NCBI RefSeq assembly: GCF_008931805.1
Contig: NZ_CP044399.1
Coordinates: 2,294,001-2,358,000 of the forward strand
Direction of reading: 5' to 3'
Origin: Moritella marina ATCC 15381
GTDB lineage: Bacteria > Pseudomonadota > Gammaproteobacteria > Enterobacterales > Moritellaceae
DNA length: 64,000 nucleotides
Positions 26,763 to 34,840 of the stretch are shown here, piece after piece. How positions within the stretch are numbered: position 1 is the stretch's first letter; each line of letters starts with the position of its first letter. A program made the position numbers and the translations under genes. The notes below the pieces were generated by a model. It did no database searches, was not told the origin of the DNA, and worked only from the letters and a program-made list of their open reading frames with translations.

Positions 26763-27155
26763 GCGATATCATCACCTTAAAAATGAAGTGTCTATTGTGC
26801 GTTATCACTAAAGTAATAACAACTGGACCGCACATGATAATCAAAAAATGGGCAATGCGTACGATTCCCAGTTCACAACCTACAATTTTAAACCCGCTAT
26901 ATTTACTTTAGATAATACCTAACGAAGAAAAAACACCATAAATAAGTGTGATCAACACCGCAAATGATAGCCTGTTGGTTAATTATAAGAAATATTATTC
27001 TCTTTATTCTTAAATATTCATTCAGATAAGAAAAAATATTCTCCACATACAAGCGTACAGTAACCTTATCAACGTAAAGAAGCGTCAACCAACGTCTATT
27101 AACGTCAAATTACCTGTTGCTGCAGTTATTTGTCAGCACCGATGAGGGATAGCGA
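26763..27155. promoter_or_regulatory. Divergent intergenic region between modE and cyuA
   Basis: No credible gene. The right half is very AT-rich with three AATATT(C) motifs (near 26990-27040), and the last 90 bases hold a phased 10-base repeat listed separately. It presumably contains both promoters. Confidence 0.5.
27071..27110 (+). repeat. Four 10-base phased AACGTC-type repeats upstream of cyuA
   Basis: AACGTA, AGCGTC, AACGTC and AACGTC start at 27071, 27081, 27091 and 27101, exactly one helical turn apart, ending 46 bases before the cyuA start. This is the pattern of a cooperative regulator site on one face of the helix. Confidence 0.6.
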
Positions 27156-28430
27156 ATGAATAACCAATGGCAACAATATAAGCAACTACTTAATACGTTT
27201 GTAAAACCTGCGTTAGGTTGTACCGAACCGATCTCGGCCGCGTATGCATCCGCTGTTGCGGCGAATATGCTACCTGCAACGCCAGAAAAAATTACCGTTC
27301 ACGTTTCTGATAACCTATATAAAAATTCAATGGGCGTGTTTGTACCCGGGACCGGGAAGATTGGTTTAGCTATTGCAGCAGCAGTAGGGGCGATTGCAGG
27401 TGTTCCAGAGGCTGGTTTAGAAGTATTAGCGCAAATAACACCACAGCAAGTAACTCAAGCACAAGCCTTGATCGATACCGGTAATGTTATTGTTAAGCGT
27501 ACCGATTCAAAAGAGTTTATTTATTGCCATGTCGAAGCACAATGTCGAGATTATATTGCCGTCGTCGAAATCAGTGGTGGTCATACGCAAATAACGAAGA
27601 CAACATTAAACGGTAAACTGGTATTCAGTAATAACAGCTGCTCAGCCCAAAGCGCTAGCAATATCACGGATAACCTCGATATCAGCATTCAAGGTATTTA
27701 TGATTATGCAATGGGCGCTGAATTTGCCGATATCGCCTTTATTCTAGAAGCAGCGACATTAAATTCAAATTTAGCAGATGAAGGCCTCGCGCATGCTTAC
27801 GGGCTACAGGTCGGTCGCACCATAGATAAAAATATCCAGAACGGTTTTATGACTGCCGATCTCAACAATACCATTATTATGCGTACTGCAGCGGCATCAG
27901 ACGCGCGTATGGGTGGTGCAATATTACCAGCTATGAGTAATTATGGCAGCGGTAATCAAGGTATTGCAGCAACCGTGCCAGTCGAAATGATTGCCAAGCA
28001 TTATAAAGCCAGTGACGAACAACTCGCCCGTGCGCTTATTTTGAGTCATCTCGGTGCTATTTATATTAAACAACACTACCCACCGCTATCCGCTTTCTGT
28101 GGTAATACAGTAACCAGTGCTTCAGCAGCAATGGCAATGGTTTACCTTGCGGGCGGACATTATGAACAGTCATGTTATGCCATCCAAAACGTATTAAGCG
28201 ATTGCTCAGGCATGGTATGTGATGGCGCAAAATCGACTTGTGCGATGAAAGTAAAAACTTCAACGAGCAGTGCCGTTACCGCCTTTATGCTTGCAATGAA
28301 TGATACCCAGGCATTTGACCAAGGGATTATTGCACAGGACATCGAAAGCAGTATTCGTAATATAGGCATGCTAGTGACCGATGGCATGATAAATACAGAT
28401 GCTACTATTATTAACATTATGTCAGCTTAG
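27156..28430 (+). CDS. cyuA: L-cysteine desulfidase CyuA (YhaM/UPF0597 family)
   Basis: 424-residue protein of the L-serine dehydratase alpha / UPF0597 family, known in enterics as CyuA, an oxygen-sensitive iron-sulfur enzyme that breaks L-cysteine into pyruvate, ammonia and sulfide. Motifs include [39 protein letters not shown] and [17 protein letters not shown], whose cysteines are likely cluster ligands. Length matches E. coli CyuA (about 436). The usual partner transporter gene cyuP is absent; the cystine importer gene tcyP lies 7 kb upstream. An unusual phased repeat stands in front of the gene. Confidence 0.9.
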   Translation: MNNQWQQYKQLLNTFVKPALGCTEPISAAYASAVAANMLPATPEKITVHVSDNLYKNSMGVFVPGTGKIGLAIAAAVGAIAGVPEAGLEVLAQITPQQVTQAQALIDTGNVIVKRTDSKEFIYCHVEAQCRDYIAVVEISGGHTQITKTTLNGKLVFSNNSCSAQSASNITDNLDISIQGIYDYAMGAEFADIAFILEAATLNSNLADEGLAHAYGLQVGRTIDKNIQNGFMTADLNNTIIMRTAAASDARMGGAILPAMSNYGSGNQGIAATVPVEMIAKHYKASDEQLARALILSHLGAIYIKQHYPPLSAFCGNTVTSASAAMAMVYLAGGHYEQSCYAIQNVLSDCSGMVCDGAKSTCAMKVKTSTSSAVTAFMLAMNDTQAFDQGIIAQDIESSIRNIGMLVTDGMINTDATIINIMSA

Positions 28431-28459
28431 TACTGATTTTTAACGTAATAGTTATCACC

Positions 28460-28514
28460 TTAGTTGTACACACCGTACAGCTAACTACGTCGTATTAAGT
28501 TACCGCTAACTTAA
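28460..28514 (+). terminator. Two hairpins downstream of cyuA
   Basis: TTAGTTGTAC (28460)/GTACAGCTAA (ending 28484) with one mismatch, and TTAAGTTA-CCGC-TAACTTAA (28495-28514), perfect. Neither has a T-tract, so they may protect the transcript end or act as operators rather than terminate. Confidence 0.4.
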
Positions 28515-28646
28515 GTGTTATAATTGCCAATATTTATAAAAAAAGCGCGCTTGTCAGCATATAAACCTATATAATTCGGGCGACTCCCAGCGTCACAATA
28601 TCAAAATAACTTTTTATTTCATTAGAATGTTTTATTAGGAATGGCA

Positions 28647-29810
28647 ATGCACAACCTCTCTCCAAGATCGTACCGACTCCCTCTCCAAAATAAGTTGGTA
28701 GGCCTGTCAGTCATGATCATCATTGGGATCGTTGCCTTCGTATTGTTTTTTTATCACTCCTTTTCGACCAGTTTGGAAGAAGAAAAAAAAGCGCAATCTA
28801 AAAATTTCATTGAATCTGCTCTTGGTATTATTCAACATTTTCATCAATTAGAATTATCTCATAAATTAACCACAACCGATGCTCAGAAAATGGCGATGCG
28901 CACGCTTGAGTCTGCAACCTACGGTGACGATGGTTATTTTTGGATCAATGATAGCCAAGGCAAGATCCTAGTGCAGCCTTACATGCCAAACCTCGTCGGC
29001 CTTAACATGACAAACTGGGCAGACAGCACTGGTAAGTATATTTTTAAAGAGTTTGCTCGAGAAGCTAAAAATGGTGGTGGTTGGGTGTCTTATACCTGGC
29101 CTAAACACAATTCTGCCACTGAATATCCGAAAATGTCGTATGTCGCCCACTACCCTGCCTGGGATTGGTTCATTGGCACAGGCTTATATTTAGATGATAT
29201 GAAAACAAACATCTTCTGGGCAGTATTCAGAACCACTGGCGTATTACTGTTTGGCTTCCTTATTTTCATTTTTACGACATTTATCATTGTTAACTATTTT
29301 GTGCATCAATTAAGTGAACTGTCAGTACGCGACGCGCTCACCAATTTATATACCAAACGATTTTTAAAAGAAATATCACCAGCGCTGCTTAATCACAACA
29401 AGCTAACGGATCATCATTTAACCGTCATATTTATCGACCTTGATCACTTCAAATCAATCAACGATATCCATGGTCATGACAACGGTGATAAAGTCATTAA
29501 ACAAGTAGCAAATGTGATGGTTCACAATGCGAAAAAAAGTGATTACTGTATGCGCTACGGCGGTGAAGAGTTTGTTTTAATTGGTTTTTTCAAAAATGAA
29601 ATTGACGCTATCGATATGGCTGAAATGATCCGCCATCAAGTATCTGAAATATCTTTTAAAAATGACGAATATGAGTTTAATGTCACATTAAGTGCTGGTA
29701 TTGCACTACATAATAATCAATCCGATGATAGTTTTGAAAAAACATTAAAACGAGCAGACGTAAAACTGTACGAAGCTAAAATTGCAGGTCGAGATCGCGT
29801 CGTACTTTAA
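28647..29810 (+). CDS. sCache-GGDEF diguanylate cyclase (first of tandem pair)
   Basis: 387-residue membrane-bound cyclase. It has an N-terminal membrane segment (about residues 18-40), a periplasmic single-Cache (sCache_2) domain with GDDGYFWINDSQGKILVQPY and YPAWDWFIGTGLY, a second membrane segment (about 190-215), and a GGDEF domain with RYGGEEF. The product-inhibition site just upstream reads KKSD instead of RxxD. The ATG at 28647 is chosen over that at 28641 because AGGA is 6 bases before it. The domain probably senses a small organic acid or similar ligand and makes c-di-GMP. A paralogue follows directly, separated by 124 bases. Confidence 0.92.
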   Translation: MHNLSPRSYRLPLQNKLVGLSVMIIIGIVAFVLFFYHSFSTSLEEEKKAQSKNFIESALGIIQHFHQLELSHKLTTTDAQKMAMRTLESATYGDDGYFWINDSQGKILVQPYMPNLVGLNMTNWADSTGKYIFKEFAREAKNGGGWVSYTWPKHNSATEYPKMSYVAHYPAWDWFIGTGLYLDDMKTNIFWAVFRTTGVLLFGFLIFIFTTFIIVNYFVHQLSELSVRDALTNLYTKRFLKEISPALLNHNKLTDHHLTVIFIDLDHFKSINDIHGHDNGDKVIKQVANVMVHNAKKSDYCMRYGGEEFVLIGFFKNEIDAIDMAEMIRHQVSEISFKNDEYEFNVTLSAGIALHNNQSDDSFEKTLKRADVKLYEAKIAGRDRVVL

Positions 29811-29934
29811 TTATGCAACACATTAAATCTATACCTAGATATATCGTTTGCGGTATTTTTTCTCTAAATGATATATTCATCATCTGTTAGCATGAATATG
29901 ATGTCTCTCATCTAAATGACAACACGGTGTCCTG

Positions 29935-31095
29935 ATGGCGAATATTACAACTCAACCATACCGCCTACCGCTCCAAAATAAATTGTTTGGCTTGTCTGCA
30001 GTTATTTTTGCAGGGCTCATTGCTTTTTTACTGTTCTTTTACATGTCTTTTTCTAACAGTTTAGAAAAAGAAAAAAAAGCACAATCAAAGCACCTTACTG
30101 AATCAGCATCTGGGATGGTCAGCTATTTTCATGAGCTGAGTTTAACAGGTCAACTCTCTGATGACGTCGCCAAAAAATACGCTATGGAAGCACTTAAAGA
30201 GTCGACCTACAGCAATAATGGCTACTTTTGGATCAGTACGCTCGACGGTAAAATACTGTTACAACCCTATAAACCGGAACTGGTTGGGATGAGCTTATTA
30301 GATTGGCAATACACTGATGGCAGCTACCCTTTTCGTGATATAGAGCGAGATGAACGTAAAAATGGTGGTTGGGTTAACTACCTTTGGTCTAAGAATGATT
30401 CATTAGAACAGTTCCCTAAAATCGGCTATGTACTCTACTTTGAACCTTGGGATTGGCTTGTGGGTACTGGTATTTATATTGATGATATGGAAAAGAATGT
30501 ATTTTGGACGGTAGCAAAAGCGTCCGGTATGTTACTTTTTGGTTTTGTGTTGTTTATTAGCTCGGCAATTATCACGATCAACTATTTTGTCAATCAACTA
30601 TCAGAACAATCTGTACGTGACTCACTCACAAAGCTCTATACCAAGCGTTTTCTAGAAGAAGTCATTCCTGGTATGTTAGAGAACGAGAAACGTCATAACA
30701 GAGCACTCGCTGTGATATTTTTAGATATCGACCATTTTAAGAAAATCAATGATACTTATGGCCATCATTGTGGTGACAAAGTGCTGCAAAAAATCGCCAA
30801 CGTCATGATGGAATGTACTCGTACTGGCGATTACTGCATCCGCTACGGTGGTGAAGAGTTTGTCATTATCGGTCCTTGTGATGATAATAAAAATGTTATC
30901 GCTGTCGCTGAACGTATCAGAAAGAGCGTTGCTAATTTAGCTTTTAACCATGATGGCATTGAATTTACGGTCACGTTAAGTGCTGGTATTGCGCTGCATG
31001 AGCATCACAACACTTCATTTGATGAAACACTCATCAATGCCGACATGAAGTTATATTACGCCAAAGAAAACGGTAGAAACAGAGTGGCATTTTAG
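29935..31095 (+). CDS. sCache-GGDEF diguanylate cyclase (second of tandem pair)
   Basis: 386-residue paralogue of the preceding gene with the same layout: membrane segment, sCache_2 domain (NNGYFWISTLDGKILLQPYK, FEPWDWLVGTGIY), second membrane segment and GGDEF domain (RYGGEEF). The N-termini share PYRLPLQNKL and EKKAQSK, showing a tandem duplication. Unlike its neighbour it keeps the inhibitory RxxD site (RTGD, five residues before GGEEF). The ligand-binding domains have diverged more than the cytoplasmic halves, so the two cyclases probably read different signals. Its ATG has a weak ribosome-binding site. A strong hairpin follows. Confidence 0.92.
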   Translation: MANITTQPYRLPLQNKLFGLSAVIFAGLIAFLLFFYMSFSNSLEKEKKAQSKHLTESASGMVSYFHELSLTGQLSDDVAKKYAMEALKESTYSNNGYFWISTLDGKILLQPYKPELVGMSLLDWQYTDGSYPFRDIERDERKNGGWVNYLWSKNDSLEQFPKIGYVLYFEPWDWLVGTGIYIDDMEKNVFWTVAKASGMLLFGFVLFISSAIITINYFVNQLSEQSVRDSLTKLYTKRFLEEVIPGMLENEKRHNRALAVIFLDIDHFKKINDTYGHHCGDKVLQKIANVMMECTRTGDYCIRYGGEEFVIIGPCDDNKNVIAVAERIRKSVANLAFNHDGIEFTVTLSAGIALHEHHNTSFDETLINADMKLYYAKENGRNRVAF

Positions 31096-31117
31096 CTCTC
31101 ACGTAAGATAATCATAA

Positions 31118-31153
31118 TTAGCCTTGTTAATTTACCTTAACAGGGCTAAAATT
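31118..31153 (+). terminator. Hairpin terminator after the second cyclase
   Basis: TTAGCCTTGTTAA (31118-31130)/TTAACAGGGCTAA (31137-31149) form a 13-bp stem with one mismatch, followed by AATTT. Confidence 0.65.
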
Positions 31154-31158
31154 TGCCA

Positions 31159-31186
31159 ATCGTTATGTAGTAAGCTATATAACGAT
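31159..31186 (+). promoter_or_regulatory. ModE box upstream of modA
   Basis: ATCGTTATGTA (31159-31169), a 6-base spacer GTAAGC, and TATATAACGAT (31176-31186) form an almost perfect dyad (one mismatch) that matches the known ModE operator (CGTTATATA-N-TATATAACG type). It lies 55 bases upstream of the modA ATG, consistent with molybdate-dependent repression by the ModE encoded at 25923. Confidence 0.9.
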
Positions 31187-31240
31187 AATTAATAGTCACT
31201 CCCGCATAATAACAATAGAAATAAAAAATAGAGGTTGTTA

Positions 31241-32038
31241 ATGCCACCAAGATACCGTCATAGATTCAAGCATCTCGCAACCCTCCTGTTATTCATGTTT
31301 AGCAGTTGCGTATTCGCTGGCGAACGCGTCACCGTTTTTGCCGCTGCGTCATTAACCAATGCGTTAACGGAAGTAGGCAACACGTTTAAAACGGACAACA
31401 TGGTAAATCCAACCAAGATAGACCCGGTATTTGTGTTCGCATCGTCATCAACCTTAGCAAGGCAAATAGCCCAAGGTGCGCCAGCTCAACTTTATTTATC
31501 AGCAAATCAAAAATGGATGGATTACTTGGTTGAGCAAAAATCGGTAGCCGCAAAATCGAGAGTGACTTTGTTACGCAACTCATTAGTGCTCATCGCCCCC
31601 AATACAAGTCCTATTGATAACATCGTATTAAACAAACAGTGGAATATAGCCCAAGCTGTGGGAGATAGCCGCATTGCAGTCGGCGATCCCGATCATGTCC
31701 CTGCTGGTCGTTACGCAAAACAAGCGTTAGAAAATTTAGATTTATGGCCGCAAGCAATATCGCTATTAGCACGTGCGAATAACGTGCGCGGCGCATTAGC
31801 GTTGGTAGAGCGTGGTGAGTCGCCTTTTGGTATTGTTTATGCGACGGATGCGCAAATAGCTAAAAAAGTAAAAGTCGTCTCAGCCTTTCCTAACAGCAGC
31901 CATAAGCCCATCGAATACCCATTAGTTCTGGTTGAAAGTACGCCCTCAGCTGCAACATCGGCATTTTATCAATACTTGCAATCTGACGTTGCGCAGGCAA
32001 TATTTGTTAAATACGGTTTTAAGGTTGATTCTGTTTAA
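31241..32038 (+). CDS. modA: Molybdate-binding periplasmic protein ModA
   Basis: 265-residue periplasmic molybdate/tungstate-binding protein. The signal peptide (about residues 1-26, ending FAGE) is followed by the family opening VTVFAAASLTNALTEVG, the ligand-region motif FASSSTLARQI, the AVGDPDHVPAGRYAKQAL segment and ALVERGESPFGIVYATDA. The start is placed at the ATG at 31241, with GAGG 6 bases upstream; the longer frame begins at a TTG two codons earlier. It is first in modABC and is preceded by a ModE box. The stop codon lies inside a 15-base tandem repeat. Confidence 0.94.
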   Translation: MPPRYRHRFKHLATLLLFMFSSCVFAGERVTVFAAASLTNALTEVGNTFKTDNMVNPTKIDPVFVFASSSTLARQIAQGAPAQLYLSANQKWMDYLVEQKSVAAKSRVTLLRNSLVLIAPNTSPIDNIVLNKQWNIAQAVGDSRIAVGDPDHVPAGRYAKQALENLDLWPQAISLLARANNVRGALALVERGESPFGIVYATDAQIAKKVKVVSAFPNSSHKPIEYPLVLVESTPSAATSAFYQYLQSDVAQAIFVKYGFKVDSV

Positions 32039-32090
32039 GGTCTGTCTGTTTAAGGTCTGTCTATTTAAGGACTATCCATTTAAGGTAAGT
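32031..32090 (+). repeat. 15-bp tandem repeat, four copies, at the modA-modB junction
   Basis: CTGTTTAAGGTCTGT occurs twice exactly (32031, 32046), then CTATTTAAGGACTAT (32061) and CCATTTAAGGTAAGT (32076). Each unit contains a TAA stop and TAAGG, a Shine-Dalgarno-like core; the last TAAGG is next to the modB GTG start. Confidence 0.85.
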
Positions 32091-32781
32091 GACTTTGTTA
32101 AGTGATTATGAAATTGCAGCGCTGCTGCTGAGTCTAAAAGTATCCAGTGTCGCAGTGTTATTCAGCCTGCCTTTTGGCATCGTATGCGCGTGGATATTAG
32201 CCCGTTGTGAATTTCCCGGAAAGTCGCTATTTGATAGCCTCATCCACTTACCGCTAGTCCTACCACCAGTGGTCATAGGTTACATATTATTAATATCGAT
32301 GGGGCGTCAAGGTAGTATCGGCGCGGTACTTTATGACTGGTTTGGTTGGAGTTTCAGCTTCAGTTGGCGTGGCGCTGCATTAGCCGCCGCGATAGTGTCA
32401 TTTCCACTCATGGTACGTGCTATACGCTTGTCATTTGAAAGTGTCGACATTCGCTTAGAACAAGCTGCACGTACGCTTGGTAGTAATCGCTTACGCGTCT
32501 TTTTCACCATCACCTTACCGTTGACTTTACCTGGTATTGTTTCTGGCATGGTATTAGCTTTTGCCCGTAGTTTAGGCGAGTTTGGATCAACCATCACTTT
32601 TGTGTCTAATATACCCGGTGAAACACGCACTATCCCACTCGCCATGTACTCTTTTATTCAAACCCCAGGCGCAGAGCACGAAGCCGCACGCCTGTGTGTC
32701 ATCGCTATTATCATTGCCGTATTATCCTTAACTGCATCACAGTGGTTAGCCAAAAAAGCCCAACAGCGAGTCGCGTCATAA
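32089..32781 (+). CDS. modB: Molybdate ABC transporter permease ModB
   Basis: 230-residue inner-membrane permease with five or six membrane segments. The EAA loop EQAARTLGSNRLRVFFTITLP and the conserved GMVLAFARSLGEFGSTITFVSNIPGETRTIP are diagnostic for ModB. The start is a GTG at 32089, only three bases after TAAGG; a TTG at 32095 would have better spacing. Its stop TAA overlaps the ATG of modC by one base (TAATG), indicating coupled translation. Confidence 0.94.
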   Translation: MTLLSDYEIAALLLSLKVSSVAVLFSLPFGIVCAWILARCEFPGKSLFDSLIHLPLVLPPVVIGYILLISMGRQGSIGAVLYDWFGWSFSFSWRGAALAAAIVSFPLMVRAIRLSFESVDIRLEQAARTLGSNRLRVFFTITLPLTLPGIVSGMVLAFARSLGEFGSTITFVSNIPGETRTIPLAMYSFIQTPGAEHEAARLCVIAIIIAVLSLTASQWLAKKAQQRVAS

Positions 32782-33869
32782 TGCTAACGATTGATATAAA
32801 CAAACAGCTTGGTGATTTAGACTTGCGAGTGAATGCGCAAATTCCAATGCAAGGTATCTGTGCTGTGTTTGGACGTTCTGGTGCGGGTAAAACCTCGTTA
32901 GTCAATATCCTCGGCGGCCTATCAACTCCAGATAATGGCCACCTGACGTTAGGGGATACCCACCTTTATCATCATCAACAGCGGATCAGCCTACCACCTG
33001 AACGCCGTCGTATCGGTTATGTGTTTCAAGAAGCACGGTTATTCCCTCACTACAGCGTACGCGGTAATCTCAATTACGGTAATAAAGATAAAGACCAGAT
33101 TCATTTTGATACTGTGGTGAAGTTACTTGGCTTAGATGAATTGCTAAACCGTTATCCATCAACCCTTTCTGGTGGTGAAAAACAGCGCGTTGCTATTGGC
33201 CGCGCCTTGTTAACACGACCGCAAATGTTATTGATGGATGAGCCATTAGCTGCGTTAGATCTACCGCGTAAACGTGAACTTATCCCTTATTTATTACAAC
33301 TGGCTAAGACGCTTAATTTACCGATTATTTATGTCAGTCATAGCTTAGATGAGATCTTACAACTGGCTGATACCATGCTGGTATTAGATAAAGGCAAGGT
33401 GTTGGTGAATGGTCCGTTACAAACCGTTTGGGATAGTGCAGAGATGCGCCCTTGGTTACCAGCCAAAGAACAAAGCTCGCTATTAATGGCGACCGTCACA
33501 GCGTTAAATGCAGGTTATCGCATGAGTAAGTTATCACTCACTGATGGTACTTACCTGTGGATTAATGGTGTGCCTTTGGCTGTAGACAGTAAGCTACGCG
33601 TACGAATTCATGCTAACCATGTATCTCTGTGTAAAACACGCCCGCAAGACAGCAGTATTCGTAATATTCTACCGACAATAATTACCGAGATCATACATTC
33701 GGAAGCAAATGATAATGTGCAGGTTAAATTAGCGTTTGGCGATGACCATATCTGGGCGAATATCACCCCTTGGGCCTGTGATGATTTGGCGCTACAGGTC
33801 GGCCAATCTGTCTATGCTCAGATTAAAGGTGTAAGCATGACAGAGAGTGAAGTAGCGCAATCGTTTTAG
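32781..33869 (+). CDS. modC: Molybdate ABC transporter ATP-binding protein ModC
   Basis: 362-residue ATPase. Walker A is GRSGAGKTS, the Q-loop FQEARLFPH, the signature LSGGEKQRVAIGRAL, Walker B MLLMDEPLAALD, and the switch His lies in VSHSLDE. A C-terminal Mop domain (about residues 290-360, with ARIRVHANHVSLC-like sequence) is present, as expected for ModC, which uses it to regulate transport by bound molybdate. The start at 32781 shares one base with the modB stop; the open frame extends 29 codons further upstream inside modB, but that region is out of register with ModC. Length agrees with the family (352 in E. coli). Confidence 0.94.
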   Translation: MLTIDINKQLGDLDLRVNAQIPMQGICAVFGRSGAGKTSLVNILGGLSTPDNGHLTLGDTHLYHHQQRISLPPERRRIGYVFQEARLFPHYSVRGNLNYGNKDKDQIHFDTVVKLLGLDELLNRYPSTLSGGEKQRVAIGRALLTRPQMLLMDEPLAALDLPRKRELIPYLLQLAKTLNLPIIYVSHSLDEILQLADTMLVLDKGKVLVNGPLQTVWDSAEMRPWLPAKEQSSLLMATVTALNAGYRMSKLSLTDGTYLWINGVPLAVDSKLRVRIHANHVSLCKTRPQDSSIRNILPTIITEIIHSEANDNVQVKLAFGDDHIWANITPWACDDLALQVGQSVYAQIKGVSMTESEVAQSF

Positions 33870-33889
33870 CGGCGAGATGTAAAATTAGC

Positions 33890-34840
33890 TTACAATGTTA
33901 TTTCAATTGTATTTGCCGATTCATTTAATAGTGAATTGAGCAGTCCGGTATTATCAATAAAGTAATTGGAAAAGTTATTAGCGGCATCCATCATTGCTGA
34001 TTTATATGAACCTGAACTTTGTCCTTTAAATTTAATCACTTTACTGACAAGTGCTGGTTGGCCAATATCGATTTGCATCACAACATTGGCAACTGTCTTA
34101 CCCGTGCGTTCGGTTTTAGACCTAAATCGAACCGGCGTACAGTCTTTATCATCTTTCAATACAAATTGACTCGACTGAATAGCACTTTCAATTGATGGTA
34201 AGTAAATTTTATCCGCCATACGATCATTACTTTTTTTGACATTAAAACAAGCAGATCCAATGAATGCATTTTGCTTCGTCAAAAGTACTTCAATATCGCG
34301 ATGATAATTGCTAGCTTTAGTCGATGAAGACGCAACTGAACTTGCTCGTTTAGCAGATAAATCTAACTTGCTTTTATTGGCCAGCAAGAATAAATAATCA
34401 TTCAAATCAATTTTTTGCTTACTTAATATGTGACCAAACGGTTTAAGGGCAATATTAAGGTTATCTTCATACAAAGCAATAACCTCACTTTTTGATACTT
34501 TACCTATTGCGTAAGAGACCCCTTCTTGCGTTACCATCTCTACCCAGGTGATATGAGGTAATAATACGTCCTCACTCGAAATAGCATTTGTTGACAGTGT
34601 TGTGTGTGCCCCCTCAGTGCCAGACGTCATGGCGCGAGAAGATACAGAGCTAGTTACATTCGAATTAAGCGTACGGGCAATCGATGAAATTGCCCCCTGC
34701 TTGGCTTTTGTTATATCTTCGCCTAATCCAACACCGATAATATAGCCTTCCTGACTCGGCGGGTTTTCTGCCCAATCAGGCGCTGCAAAAGCAGGTTTGT
34801 AAATGAAGGTTAATACTATAAGTAATAAATAGTGCTTCAT
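33890..34840 (-). CDS. LPP20-like periplasmic protein (envelope operon gene 7)
   Basis: 316-residue exported protein with a type I signal peptide (residues 1-19, ending AFAAP). The mature start PDWAENPPSQEGYIIGVGLG followed by KAKQGAISSIARTLNS is the LPP20-domain signature (W-x-NPP, G-x-G, Ala-rich helix). The C-terminal half (Ser-rich, then an RTGKTVANVVMQIDIG segment) is not recognised. It has no lipobox, unlike the lipoproteins of the same operon. The start ATG directly follows the stop of the lytic transglycosylase gene (TAAATG). It is the last gene of the seven-gene operon, converging with modC 20 bases away. Confidence 0.72.
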   Translation of the reverse strand: MKHYLLLIVLTFIYKPAFAAPDWAENPPSQEGYIIGVGLGEDITKAKQGAISSIARTLNSNVTSSVSSRAMTSGTEGAHTTLSTNAISSEDVLLPHITWVEMVTQEGVSYAIGKVSKSEVIALYEDNLNIALKPFGHILSKQKIDLNDYLFLLANKSKLDLSAKRASSVASSSTKASNYHRDIEVLLTKQNAFIGSACFNVKKSNDRMADKIYLPSIESAIQSSQFVLKDDKDCTPVRFRSKTERTGKTVANVVMQIDIGQPALVSKVIKFKGQSSGSYKSAMMDAANNFSNYFIDNTGLLNSLLNESANTIEITL

